Notes: generated by a model not told the origin, from the letters alone. A DNA stretch of 5,338 nucleotides from Thermococcus sp. (GCA_027023165.1 JALVWX010000237.1:1094-6431); one strand, 5' to 3'; shown: positions 1 through 5,230, counted from the stretch's first letter. Program-made: numbers and translations.

Positions 1-284
1 TTGACGTCCTCGTCAAGGTCATCAGCGAGCACAAGAACAAGGGCGTTGGGATAGGCATAGACGTCTTCGCCGGTGAGCCCGCAGACATGCTCGAGAGGGG
101 CATAATCGCCCCCGCGAGGGTCACCAAGCAGGCCATCAAGAGCGCCAGCGAGGCGGCTATAATGATACTCCGCATCGACGACGTCATAGCGGCGAAGGCC
201 AGCAAGCCCGAAGGCGGCCAGGGCGGAATGCCCGGCGGCATGGGCGGTATGGGTGGAATGGGCGGCATGGACATGGGCATGTAA
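1..284 (+). CDS. Thermosome (group II chaperonin) subunit, C-terminal part
   Basis: This is the last 93 codons of a thermosome subunit; the gene begins outside the window and the frame is open from base 3. Thermosomes are cytosolic ATP-driven double-ring chaperonins that refold proteins, and subunits are usually about 545 residues, so about a sixth is present. Visible family signatures are [27 protein letters not shown] and [16 protein letters not shown], the last being the C-terminal part of the equatorial ATPase domain. The protein ends in a flexible tail of Gly-Gly-Met repeats (about 223-281), typical of thermosomes and GroEL. Thermococcales often carry more than one subunit gene, and which one this is cannot be told from the tail. 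A pyrimidine-rich stretch follows the stop. Confidence 0.96.
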   Translation, partial: DVLVKVISEHKNKGVGIGIDVFAGEPADMLERGIIAPARVTKQAIKSASEAAIMILRIDDVIAAKASKPEGGQGGMPGGMGGMGGMGGMDMGM

Positions 285-285
285 T

Positions 286-309
286 GCCCTTCCACTTCCC
301 CTTTCTGTC
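286..309 (+). terminator. Possible pyrimidine-rich terminator after the thermosome gene
   Basis: Directly after the stop codon comes a run made almost only of C and T, including CCCCTTTCTG. Archaeal RNA polymerase often terminates at T-rich non-template stretches without a hairpin. The T runs here are short, so this is a weak candidate supported mainly by its place between a gene end and a new promoter. Confidence 0.3.
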
Positions 310-312
310 CAG

Positions 313-326
313 CGAATTTTATAAGC
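313..326 (+). promoter_or_regulatory. BRE/TATA promoter of the cysteine-rich hypothetical gene
   Basis: CGAATTTTATAAGC is a very good Thermococcales TATA box (TTTTATAAG at 317-325) with purines before it where the BRE lies. Its centre is about 25 bases before 346, so the transcript would start just upstream of the ribosome site GGTGGTGA (348-355) and the ATG at 357. The gene therefore appears to be transcribed separately from the thermosome gene. Confidence 0.7.
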
Positions 327-356
327 CCCTTTTCAGGATTCCCGCTGGGTGGTGAC

Positions 357-872
357 ATGTACCAGGTGAAGAAAAGCCCCGCCGGTTACATCTTCGATCT
401 CCCACGCGAGAGGATAGCTTTCCTCTTTATGGATGACGGCACCTACGTCATGTACCACGATGAAAAAACGCTCTGCTATTCAACGAAGCCTGTGGAGGTT
501 TCTAAGGAGGAGATAGTGCGCTTTGAAGAGACGGGTGAGCTTCCAGGACCCATAAAAGCCGTTAAGTCCGGGAACTACCCGGAATCCTGCGTCGTCAAGG
601 AACTCCCGCCGATAGATGAAGACCTGAAACCGCTGAAGCCCTCCAGAAAGTGCGTCGTGATATTCACGGGCTTCCAGGATACTGTGATAGACTACGTCGA
701 GTGCGGGAAGGATGTTCTGGCGGTTGCGAGGTTCATTGACGAGCCGGATAAAGTATGCCGCTTCTTCGGCAGGGGCAACTACAAGATAGCGGCTGTTAGA
801 CTCAAGCGCAGGCAGGAGTGCCTCTCGAGAGAGGAGTTCCTCCGGAAGGTCGAGGAGTGCACCTCAGGCTGA
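357..872 (+). CDS. Conserved-looking hypothetical protein, seven cysteines, 171 aa
   Basis: I do not recognise this protein. It is a real gene by its strong TATA box, GGTGGTGA ribosome site just before the ATG, normal codon use and tight packing before the next promoter. It has no signal peptide or membrane segment and is probably cytosolic. The first 40 residues look like paired beta strands (YIFDLPRERIAFLFMDDG, then YVMYHDEKTLCYS). A charged linker follows, then a second strand-rich part (about 98-126, KCVVIFTGFQDTVIDYVECG) and a basic/acidic helical C-terminus. Cysteines lie at 40, 78, 99, 116, 134, 155 and 168. This is many for a 171-residue protein and none form CxxC pairs, so disulfides or a metal site are possible but not shown. 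The neighbouring HtpX gene has its own promoter. Confidence 0.85.
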   Translation: MYQVKKSPAGYIFDLPRERIAFLFMDDGTYVMYHDEKTLCYSTKPVEVSKEEIVRFEETGELPGPIKAVKSGNYPESCVVKELPPIDEDLKPLKPSRKCVVIFTGFQDTVIDYVECGKDVLAVARFIDEPDKVCRFFGRGNYKIAAVRLKRRQECLSREEFLRKVEECTSG

Positions 873-875
873 GGA

Positions 876-889
876 AGATTTTTATACCC
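876..889 (+). promoter_or_regulatory. TATA promoter of the first htpX gene
   Basis: AAGATTTTTATACC carries a clear TATA box (TTTTTATA, 879-886), starting a few bases after the previous stop. The predicted start of transcription, about 25 bases from its centre, is near 908. This leaves a leader of roughly 12 bases, just enough for the ribosome site. I looked for a symmetric heat-shock (Phr-type) operator around it and saw none convincing. Confidence 0.65.
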
Positions 890-907
890 TTTTGTTAGTT
901 TAATGGT

Positions 908-917
908 GGAGGTGAGG
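908..917 (+). promoter_or_regulatory. Ribosome binding site of the first htpX gene
   Basis: GGAGGTGAGG is a near-perfect match to the archaeal Shine-Dalgarno sequence and lies a few bases before ATG 920. It fixes that start against other in-frame ATGs further in, such as the fifth codon. Confidence 0.8.
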
Positions 918-919
918 AA

Positions 920-1789
920 ATGGGACTTGTGATGTGGCTTAGGACCGGTCTGCTAATGGCGATACTGACCGGTCTGCTCATGGGCATAGGCTACCTCTTC
1001 GGCGGGCCAAACTGGGCTTTCATGATGTTCCTGTTCTCGCTGGCGTTCAACTTCATCACCTACTGGTACAGCGACAAGATAGTGCTTGGCTGGTACAACG
1101 CGAGGCTGGTTGACGAGTATGAAGCTCCTGAGCTTTACGTCATAGTGCGAAACCTCGCGGAGAGGGCCAGCCTTCCAACGCCAAAGGTTGCCATAGTGCC
1201 CAGCGAAACACCAAACGCCTTTGCGACCGGGAGGGATCCAAAGCACGCGGTCGTTGCAGTAACCACGGGTCTGTTAAAGCTCCTCAACCGGGACGAGCTT
1301 GAGGGTGTCATAGGTCACGAACTGACGCACATCAAGAACCGCGACATGCTCATCGGAACCTTCGCGGCGGCCATGGCCGGGGCGATAATCCAGCTCGCCT
1401 ACTGGGCCAGGTGGATAGCGATCTTCGGCGGCTTCGGCGACGACAGGGACGGGGACAACGTTCTGGTGGCTATCCTCATAGCCGTGCTGGCTCCAATCGC
1501 TGCGATGCTCATACAGGCAGCCGTGAGCCGCTCCAGGGAGTTCCTGGCGGACGAGGGAGGTGCGAAGATAAGCGGGAAGCCGCATGCACTCGCGAGCGCA
1601 CTGATGAAGATAGAAGGGGCCGTCCGGTACAGGCCAATGCGCGAGGGCAATCCAGCTACCGCTCACATGTTCATAATAAACCCATTCAGGGGAATGAGCA
1701 TAGCGAACCTGTTCTCCACACACCCACCGACAGAGGCGAGGATAGAGCGCCTAAGGAGGATTGCGGAGGAGATGGGGATATACTTCTGA
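920..1789 (+). CDS. htpX: HtpX-type membrane zinc metalloprotease (M48B), first copy
   Basis: This is a 289-residue member of the HtpX family, membrane-bound zinc endopeptidases that degrade misfolded membrane proteins with the active site on the cytoplasmic side. Two hydrophobic segments stand at the N-terminus (about 8-28 and 32-50) and two more at about 147-170 and 181-201. The zinc motif HELTH is at residues 133-137, with Glu134 as catalytic base, and the third ligand is Glu207 in SREFLAD (Glu-x3-Asp). Other family marks are NAFATGR (99-105) and the C-terminal [12 protein letters not shown] (264-275). The length is normal and no key residue is missing. A second copy follows 92 bases downstream on the same strand. 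The strong promoter and ribosome site suggest good expression; heat regulation is plausible from family knowledge but not seen here. Confidence 0.96.
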   Translation: MGLVMWLRTGLLMAILTGLLMGIGYLFGGPNWAFMMFLFSLAFNFITYWYSDKIVLGWYNARLVDEYEAPELYVIVRNLAERASLPTPKVAIVPSETPNAFATGRDPKHAVVAVTTGLLKLLNRDELEGVIGHELTHIKNRDMLIGTFAAAMAGAIIQLAYWARWIAIFGGFGDDRDGDNVLVAILIAVLAPIAAMLIQAAVSRSREFLADEGGAKISGKPHALASALMKIEGAVRYRPMREGNPATAHMFIINPFRGMSIANLFSTHPPTEARIERLRRIAEEMGIYF

Positions 1790-1791
1790 AG

Positions 1792-1835
1792 TTCGTTCCG
1801 CTTCCCAATTTTGTCCACCGTTTGAAGTGAACGAA
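1792..1835 (+). repeat. Short inverted repeat between the two htpX genes
   Basis: TTCGTTC (1792-1798) and GAACGAA (1829-1835) are perfect inverted copies 30 bases apart, beginning three bases after the first htpX stop. They could form a stem in the RNA or be an operator next to the candidate promoter of the second copy. Seven-base arms can occur by chance, so this is only a pointer. Confidence 0.3.
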
Positions 1836-1850
1836 AGCTTTGTAAAGGCG
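1834..1850 (+). promoter_or_regulatory. Weak candidate promoter of the second htpX gene
   Basis: AAGCTTTGTAAAGG contains a TATA-like core (TTTGTAAA) whose centre is about 25 bases before 1868, where a leader containing the ribosome site would begin. The match is much poorer than those at 317 and 879. The second htpX may therefore also be read through from the first. Confidence 0.35.
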
Positions 1851-1866
1851 TTCCAAAAACACACTT

Positions 1867-1876
1867 GGAGAGGTGA
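1867..1876 (+). promoter_or_regulatory. Ribosome binding site that decides the start of the second htpX
   Basis: GGAGAGGTGA is a good Shine-Dalgarno element ending five bases before GTG 1882. The upstream in-frame GTG at 1873 is part of this element itself, so it is unlikely to be the start codon. Confidence 0.75.
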
Positions 1877-1881
1877 AAACT

Positions 1882-2787
1882 GTGAAAATCTGGCTGTTCA
1901 TACGGACCGCCCTCATGATAGGCCTGCTGATGGGCCTCCTCATGGCGGTGGGCTATCTCCTCGGCGGCGCTAGGTGGATGCACATAATGTTCTGGTTCGC
2001 CGTCATCCTCAGCTTCGTCACCTACTGGTACAGCGACCAGCTCGTCGTCAAGATGATGAAGGCGAGAGTAGTGAGCAGGGAAGAGGCCCCCCAGCTCTAT
2101 GACATAGTCGAGAGGCTCTCCAAGCGGGCTGGCCTTCCCATGCCGAAGGTCGCGATAATAGACGACCCCACCCCAAACGCCTTCGCCACAGGCAGAAACC
2201 CCAAGCATGCGCTCGTCACGGTAACCACCGGAATCCTCGAGCTTCTCGACGAGGACGAGCTTGAAGGCGTTCTGGGCCACGAGCTTACCCACGTGAAAAA
2301 CAGGGACATCCTCGTCGGAACCATCGCCGGTGCCCTGGCGGGGGCGGTCATATACATCGCCTACTTCGCCAAGTACCTGGCGGTCTTCAAAGCAATCTTC
2401 GGCGACCTCAGCCTCGACCGCCTCTTCTACGCCCTACTCATAGCCATTACCGCCCCAATAGCGGCGGTGATAATCCGCTCCGCCATAAGCAGGAGAAGGG
2501 AGTTCGCGGCAGATGAAGGCGGTGCGAGGCTCAGCGGCAAACCCTGGGCGCTCGCGAGCGCGCTCCTGAAGCTCGACGAGGCCATAAAGAAACTTCAGGA
2601 GGAGCAGAAGGCGAAGAAGGCCCAGAAAAAGCCCCTCGGAAACCCCGGGCTGGCCCATCTCTTCATAGTCAACCACTTCGAAGGGGACAGGGTTTCAAAG
2701 CTCTTCGCCACCCACCCGCCGACCGAGGAGCGCATAGCCCAGCTGAGAAAGATAGCAAAGGAAATGGGTGTCGAGTTTCCGTACTGA
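1882..2787 (+). CDS. htpX: HtpX-type membrane zinc metalloprotease (M48B), second copy
   Basis: A tandem paralogue of the preceding protease, 301 residues from GTG 1882. That start is chosen because the ribosome site lies just before it, and because it puts RT (8-9), HELTH (133-137) and the third zinc ligand Glu207 (RREFAAD) at exactly the same positions as in the first copy. The open frame itself extends to GTG 1873, giving 304 residues. Membrane segments again fall near 8-28, 32-50, 147-170 and 181-201; NAFATGR and LFATHPPTEERI are conserved. It differs by a 10-residue Lys/Gln/Glu-rich insertion in the stretch 236-255 and a C-terminus two residues longer. The role should be membrane protein quality control as for the first copy; all catalytic residues are present, so both are probably active. 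The gene faces the radical SAM gene tail to tail. Confidence 0.95.
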   Translation: MKIWLFIRTALMIGLLMGLLMAVGYLLGGARWMHIMFWFAVILSFVTYWYSDQLVVKMMKARVVSREEAPQLYDIVERLSKRAGLPMPKVAIIDDPTPNAFATGRNPKHALVTVTTGILELLDEDELEGVLGHELTHVKNRDILVGTIAGALAGAVIYIAYFAKYLAVFKAIFGDLSLDRLFYALLIAITAPIAAVIIRSAISRRREFAADEGGARLSGKPWALASALLKLDEAIKKLQEEQKAKKAQKKPLGNPGLAHLFIVNHFEGDRVSKLFATHPPTEERIAQLRKIAKEMGVEFPY

Positions 2788-2842
2788 GTCCACTCCTCTC
2801 TTCTGCTTTCTCCATTTTGAAAGGAAGAAGTGGAAACTCGAC
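2770..2842. repeat. Long-range 11-bp inverted repeat across the convergent gene ends
   Basis: GTCGAGTTTCC (2770-2780, the last codons of the second htpX) and GGAAACTCGAC (2832-2842, just beyond the radical SAM stop) are perfect inverted copies enclosing the 56-base intergenic region. Two G-U pairs could lengthen the stem inward in RNA. Either convergent transcript could fold it, with a loop of about 50 bases, which suggests a shared 3'-end structure. The large loop makes the folding uncertain. Confidence 0.5.
2791..2818 (+). terminator. Pyrimidine-rich terminator candidate after the second htpX
   Basis: The intergenic strand after the htpX stop is almost all C and T with several T runs, ending in CCATTTT. 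It lies between convergent genes, where termination is needed, and inside the loop of the 2770-2842 inverted repeat. Archaeal termination at T-rich non-template DNA makes this plausible. Confidence 0.45.
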
Positions 2843-2861
2843 TTCAGCTCAAACTGAAGTC
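2840..2861 (-). terminator. Small hairpin at the 3' end of the radical SAM gene
   Basis: GACTTCAG (2840-2847) and CTGAAGTC (2854-2861) form a perfect 8-bp stem with a 6-base loop, containing the stop codon of the minus-strand gene. On that strand it is followed by a pyrimidine-rich stretch (ACTTCTTCCTTTC). It may act as a terminator or 3'-end stabiliser; its left arm overlaps the right arm of the larger inverted repeat, so the two folds exclude each other. Confidence 0.4.
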
Positions 2862-3790
2862 AAACCCCCTCGCGAAGGTGTAGGCTTCCCTCAGCTCGGG
2901 CCTCTCCTTCAGGAATCTGAGAATGTACTGGCCGCAGTTCGAGCCGATGAGGTTCTCGCGCGTGTCGCCGACCGAGATGATGACGTCGTAGCCGAGTCTC
3001 CTGAGGTCGTCGACGAACTTCCTGTGCTTCATCGGAAGGCCCGTCTCGAGGTCGACGTCGTTTGTAAGCCGGTTTTTGAGAGTGCTCACCGTCGGGTTGA
3101 GCGGCGTTATCTTGATGAGGAAGTATTCCTTCGGGAAGTACTCGGTTATAACACTTGCGTCAGCCTCGTTCTCCCTCGCGAGGGCGAAGTTGAGCGTAAT
3201 CTTCTTCCCGCCCTCGTCGTAGAATGCCTTTCCGTATTCTGCGATTCTCTCGAAGTCCCACTTCCTCACCGGGATTATCTCGTCCCTCTGCTCTGGATTA
3301 GTGGAGTATATCGAGAACTGGAGCTGGAAGTTGTGTGGGAAGGTCTCCTTCTTGAGTTCCAGCAGCTTCTCAAAGAACCTGTCCGTCCCGATGGGGGCTA
3401 TCGTCGAGAGCGAGGGGTAAAAGTTCTCGTAGCGCTCGCCCAAAAGCCGCATCGCCTCGAGGACGGCCATGTTGAAGCTCGGCTCGCCCATCCTCGCGAA
3501 CTGCACCTTGAACTTCTTGGTTTTCGGCTTCCCCCTCCAGCGCCTCTGAATCGGGTACTCTATCTGCTCCATCAGCTCGTCCAGGTCAAGCTTTCCTTTG
3601 TAAAAGAAGCCGGCGTCGCACATCTTGCATCCAACAGGACAGCCGTTGAGCGATGATACGATGAGCACCCACTTCTCTGCCGGGTTGTAGGTCGGGATCG
3701 ATTCCACGAACTCCACTATGTTTCCCTTCGAGGTCTTCCCTATGTAAACGACCGCAACATTAGGGTCTCAACCCCACTCAGTATCTCCAT
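2844..3790 (-). CDS. RlmN/Cfr-like radical SAM protein, N-terminus frameshifted
   Basis: The uninterrupted frame runs from GTG 3716 (290 residues). It has the radical SAM cluster C26-x3-C30-x2-C33 (GCPVGCKMC), the SAM-binding GEP (77-79), RDEIIPV (144-150), TPLNP (204-208) and NCGQY (260-264). These match in order the motifs of RlmN and Cfr, RNA adenosine methyltransferases. Cys261 corresponds to the methyl-carrying Cys355 of E. coli RlmN, but Ile19 stands where RlmN has Cys118. There are only these four cysteines. Before GTG 3716 the same frame continues back with sequence resembling the RlmN strands before the cluster (VAVVYIG, KGNIVEF), up to a TGA at 3770-3768. A perfect ribosome site and ATG 3790 start it in the neighbouring frame, so one base seems lost near 3762 and the intact protein would have 315 residues. 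RlmN is about 380 residues, so its N-terminal RNA-binding domain is absent. The substrate is unknown, and the gene may be inactive in this sequence. Confidence 0.85.
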
Positions 3791-4234
3791 ACCTCCCTCC
3801 ATATCGTCATGGCGTTCTTATTCCATCGGCTATCGCAAGGGCCGTCTGGCGGTAGATTCCATTCTTAACGTCCCCCACGAGGAAAAGGTTATCGTCCTCA
3901 ATCCCCTGGACGAGTTCGATGTTCGGGACCTACCTATTGCCCCGAGCACGAGGTCGACCTCGAGGATTCCGACGCTCGTCTCGACTAAATGCCTCGTAAA
4001 GATTATTGGCACGTTGAGTGCTCTAACGGCGGAGTAGAACTCCAGAAGCCTTGGAACGAACCTCCCTGCGGAGGGTAAAAACGCCCTGCTTTCCGGCCTG
4101 AGGAAGTACTTCTGCAGGTCTATCGCTAGGACGGCGGCTTTTCTAAAGGGTTCTATCTTTCGCCACTTCCTCTCCCTGAAGTAGCGCCCTCTCATCTCCG
4201 CGATAAAATCGTCGGTGAGGTAATCCTCCTTCAT
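3778..4234 (-). pseudogene. Chimeric remnant: isochorismatase-like N-half joined to thioredoxin-reductase-like C-end
   Basis: The open frame from ATG 4234 gives 134 residues to a stop at 3830, but its parts belong to two families. Residues 1-82 look like the N-terminal half of a cysteine hydrolase of the isochorismatase/nicotinamidase type: AVLAIDLQKYF with the catalytic Asp39, PSAGRFVPRL, then VPIIFTRH (75-82). The catalytic Lys and Cys halves never follow. From about residue 84 the same frame reads VETSVGILEVDLVLGAIGR (84-102), as in flavin disulfide reductases. A base then seems lost near 3929, and the next frame reads PNIEL, LFLVGDV (FAD-binding GD at 3875-3870) and YRQ (3854-3846), as at the C-terminus of thioredoxin reductase. 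A second loss near 3812 moves the end into a third frame, MTIWREVWRY, with a stop at 3780-3778. Neither enzyme can work. An internal deletion followed by decay is the simplest explanation; sequence error could account for the frameshifts but not the junction. Confidence 0.75.
3791..3800 (-). promoter_or_regulatory. Ribosome binding site supporting the ATG 3790 start
   Basis: On the minus strand GGAGGGAGGT lies directly before ATG 3790. GTG 3716 has no such site. This is the main evidence that translation of the radical SAM gene began at 3790 and that its first ten codons are in a different frame from the rest. Confidence 0.7.
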
Positions 4235-4254
4235 GGGCGTGGGAAGGGGAGAAT

Positions 4255-4266
4255 GCTTAAAGGTTT
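4255..4266 (-). promoter_or_regulatory. TATA box of the chimeric remnant, overlapping the SDR stop
   Basis: Read on the minus strand, AAACCTTTAAGC is a good Thermococcales TATA element with its centre near 4259. This is about 25 bases before ATG 4234, and no Shine-Dalgarno lies before that ATG, so the transcript would be leaderless or nearly so. The box overlaps the stop codon of the upstream SDR gene (4259-4257). Confidence 0.5.
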
Positions 4267-5063
4267 ATCCCCCTCGTCATCGCGCCGTCTATGACCACCG
4301 TCGAGCCGAGCATGTATTCAGCCTCCTCGCTGAGAAGGAAGGCCACGAGCGAGCCGAGTTCGCCCCACCTCCCCGTCCGGTGGAGCGGAGTTCTGGAAAG
4401 CACTTCCCTCTCCCAGACTTCCTCGAAGGGCTTTCCCCGCTCATCCGCCAGTGCCCTCAGGTTCTCCCTCGCGCCCGGCGTGTCAAAGCTCCCGAGAAGA
4501 ACGGAATAGGCCCTTATCCCATATTTCCCATAGGTTCTCGAAACGCTCTTCGCGAGCTGAACTAACCCCGCCCGAGTAACGTCGGCCAAAACAAGCGGCG
4601 GCATCGGCTCCTTTATCGAGACGGAGTTGAGGTAGACGAGTCTGCCCTTAATCTTCTTCTCAAGCCATGCCTGAACTAGGAGCGTCGTCAGGTAGCCTGG
4701 GGCGGCGGTATGAAGGGCCGAAGCCTCGATCCAATCTAAGTAGTCCGCCTCATGGAGCATGCAGGGTTCGCAGGGCACGTTCGGGGCGTTCCAGACAAGG
4801 GCGTCAACGCCATCCAAACTCTCCCAGGCCTCCTTGACGAGCTTCTCAATGTCCTCCTGCCGGAACAGGTTTGCCGGAACCGCGTGGACCTCTCCAAATT
4901 TGGACAGCCCTTCTTCAGCCTTCTTCAGGTTCTCCAGGCTGTGAGAGCTTATCACGACCCTGGCGTTTCTCTTCAAAAGCTCCCTCGCGATGTTGAAGCC
5001 TATCCCTCGGGAGGATGCGGTGACAATGACCCCAAGGCCTTCCAGATCGATTTTGACGCCCAT
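4257..5063 (-). CDS. Short-chain dehydrogenase/reductase (SDR) family protein with atypical active site
   Basis: This is a 268-residue protein with the single Rossmann domain of classical SDR enzymes, which reduce or oxidise alcohols and ketones with NAD(P)H. The nucleotide-binding motif is TASSRGIG (15-22); Arg19 hints at NADP but does not prove it. DALVWNAP (87-94) replaces the usual NNAG, and STVVIDGA (254-261) is the normal C-terminal strand. Ser147 is in the place of the catalytic Ser, but 13 and 17 residues later, where Tyr and Lys of YxxxK should be, stand Ala160 and Arg164 (LADVTRAG). A divergent SDR branch with Asn/Arg-type replacements there is known to me in general terms, so this may be a natural subfamily, not decay. 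Cys98 and Cys101 form a CxxC. Length and frame are intact. The start ATG has no good ribosome site. The substrate cannot be inferred. Confidence 0.88.
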   Translation of the reverse strand: MGVKIDLEGLGVIVTASSRGIGFNIARELLKRNARVVISSHSLENLKKAEEGLSKFGEVHAVPANLFRQEDIEKLVKEAWESLDGVDALVWNAPNVPCEPCMLHEADYLDWIEASALHTAAPGYLTTLLVQAWLEKKIKGRLVYLNSVSIKEPMPPLVLADVTRAGLVQLAKSVSRTYGKYGIRAYSVLLGSFDTPGARENLRALADERGKPFEEVWEREVLSRTPLHRTGRWGELGSLVAFLLSEEAEYMLGSTVVIDGAMTRGINL

Positions 5064-5084
5064 GGTCAGCCATTCTCGGCTTCC

Positions 5085-5094
5085 CCTAATAACC
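5085..5094 (-). promoter_or_regulatory. Weak TATA-like element before the SDR gene
   Basis: On the minus strand GGTTATTAGG has an AT core centred about 26 bases before ATG 5063, the position expected for a leaderless transcript. That agrees with the lack of a Shine-Dalgarno sequence, but the match to the TATA consensus is poor. Confidence 0.3.
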
Positions 5095-5194
5095 TTGCGG
5101 TGGGTATTCCTACAAAGATTACACGAATTCGGATAGCCTAATTCGCCATTCTGACAGCTTTTCCACCAAAACCATCTTAAGGCGAAAAACCTTC

Positions 5195-5204
5195 GAGTTT
5201 AAGC
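5195..5204 (+). promoter_or_regulatory. Candidate TATA box of the FAD oxidoreductase gene
   Basis: GAGTTTAAGC in the divergent 171-base intergenic region is a fair TATA match. It would start transcription near 5226, almost at the ribosome site. A second candidate, CATCTTAAGG near 5173-5182, would give a longer leader. I cannot choose between them with certainty, and see no other gene or repeat in 5064-5234. Confidence 0.4.
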
Positions 5205-5222
5205 AGATTTCTTGAAAAATTC

Positions 5223-5230
5223 GGGGGTGA
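5223..5230 (+). promoter_or_regulatory. Ribosome binding site for GTG 5235
   Basis: GGGGGTGA, followed by TAAA and the GTG, is a good Shine-Dalgarno at normal spacing. It supports a GTG start, since no in-frame ATG lies nearby. Confidence 0.65.

Noticed and set aside
223..281. Tandem Gly-Gly-Met codon repeats, possible microsatellite
   Set aside because: This is the normal C-terminal tail of thermosome subunits.
880..905. Possible Phr heat-shock operator (TTTA...TAAA type) at the first htpX promoter
   Set aside because: TTTA appears at the TATA box, but the spaced inner bases and the matching TAAA half are missing.
1274..1723. Minus-strand frames inside the first htpX, and the plus-strand 1411-1830 frame
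   Set aside because: These are out-of-frame readings of the HtpX coding sequence with no start signals.
1663..2292. 209-codon minus-strand frame across both htpX genes
   Set aside because: It spans the intergenic region and lies antisense to two well-supported proteases; the translation is His/Glu/Tyr-rich and resembles no family.
2817..3656. 279-codon open frame on the plus strand opposite the radical SAM gene
   Set aside because: It is a shadow in GC-rich coding sequence: no promoter, no ribosome site, no family motif, and the minus strand carries clear RlmN-like motifs over the same bases.
3755..3770. Programmed -1 frameshift in the radical SAM gene
   Set aside because: No X-XXY-YYZ slippery site or obvious following stem was seen, and two similar one-base losses nearby in a dead gene make decay or sequence error more likely.
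4233..5141. Plus-strand frames opposite the SDR gene
   Set aside because: They are antisense to a complete SDR protein with clear motifs and have no promoter or ribosome site of their own.
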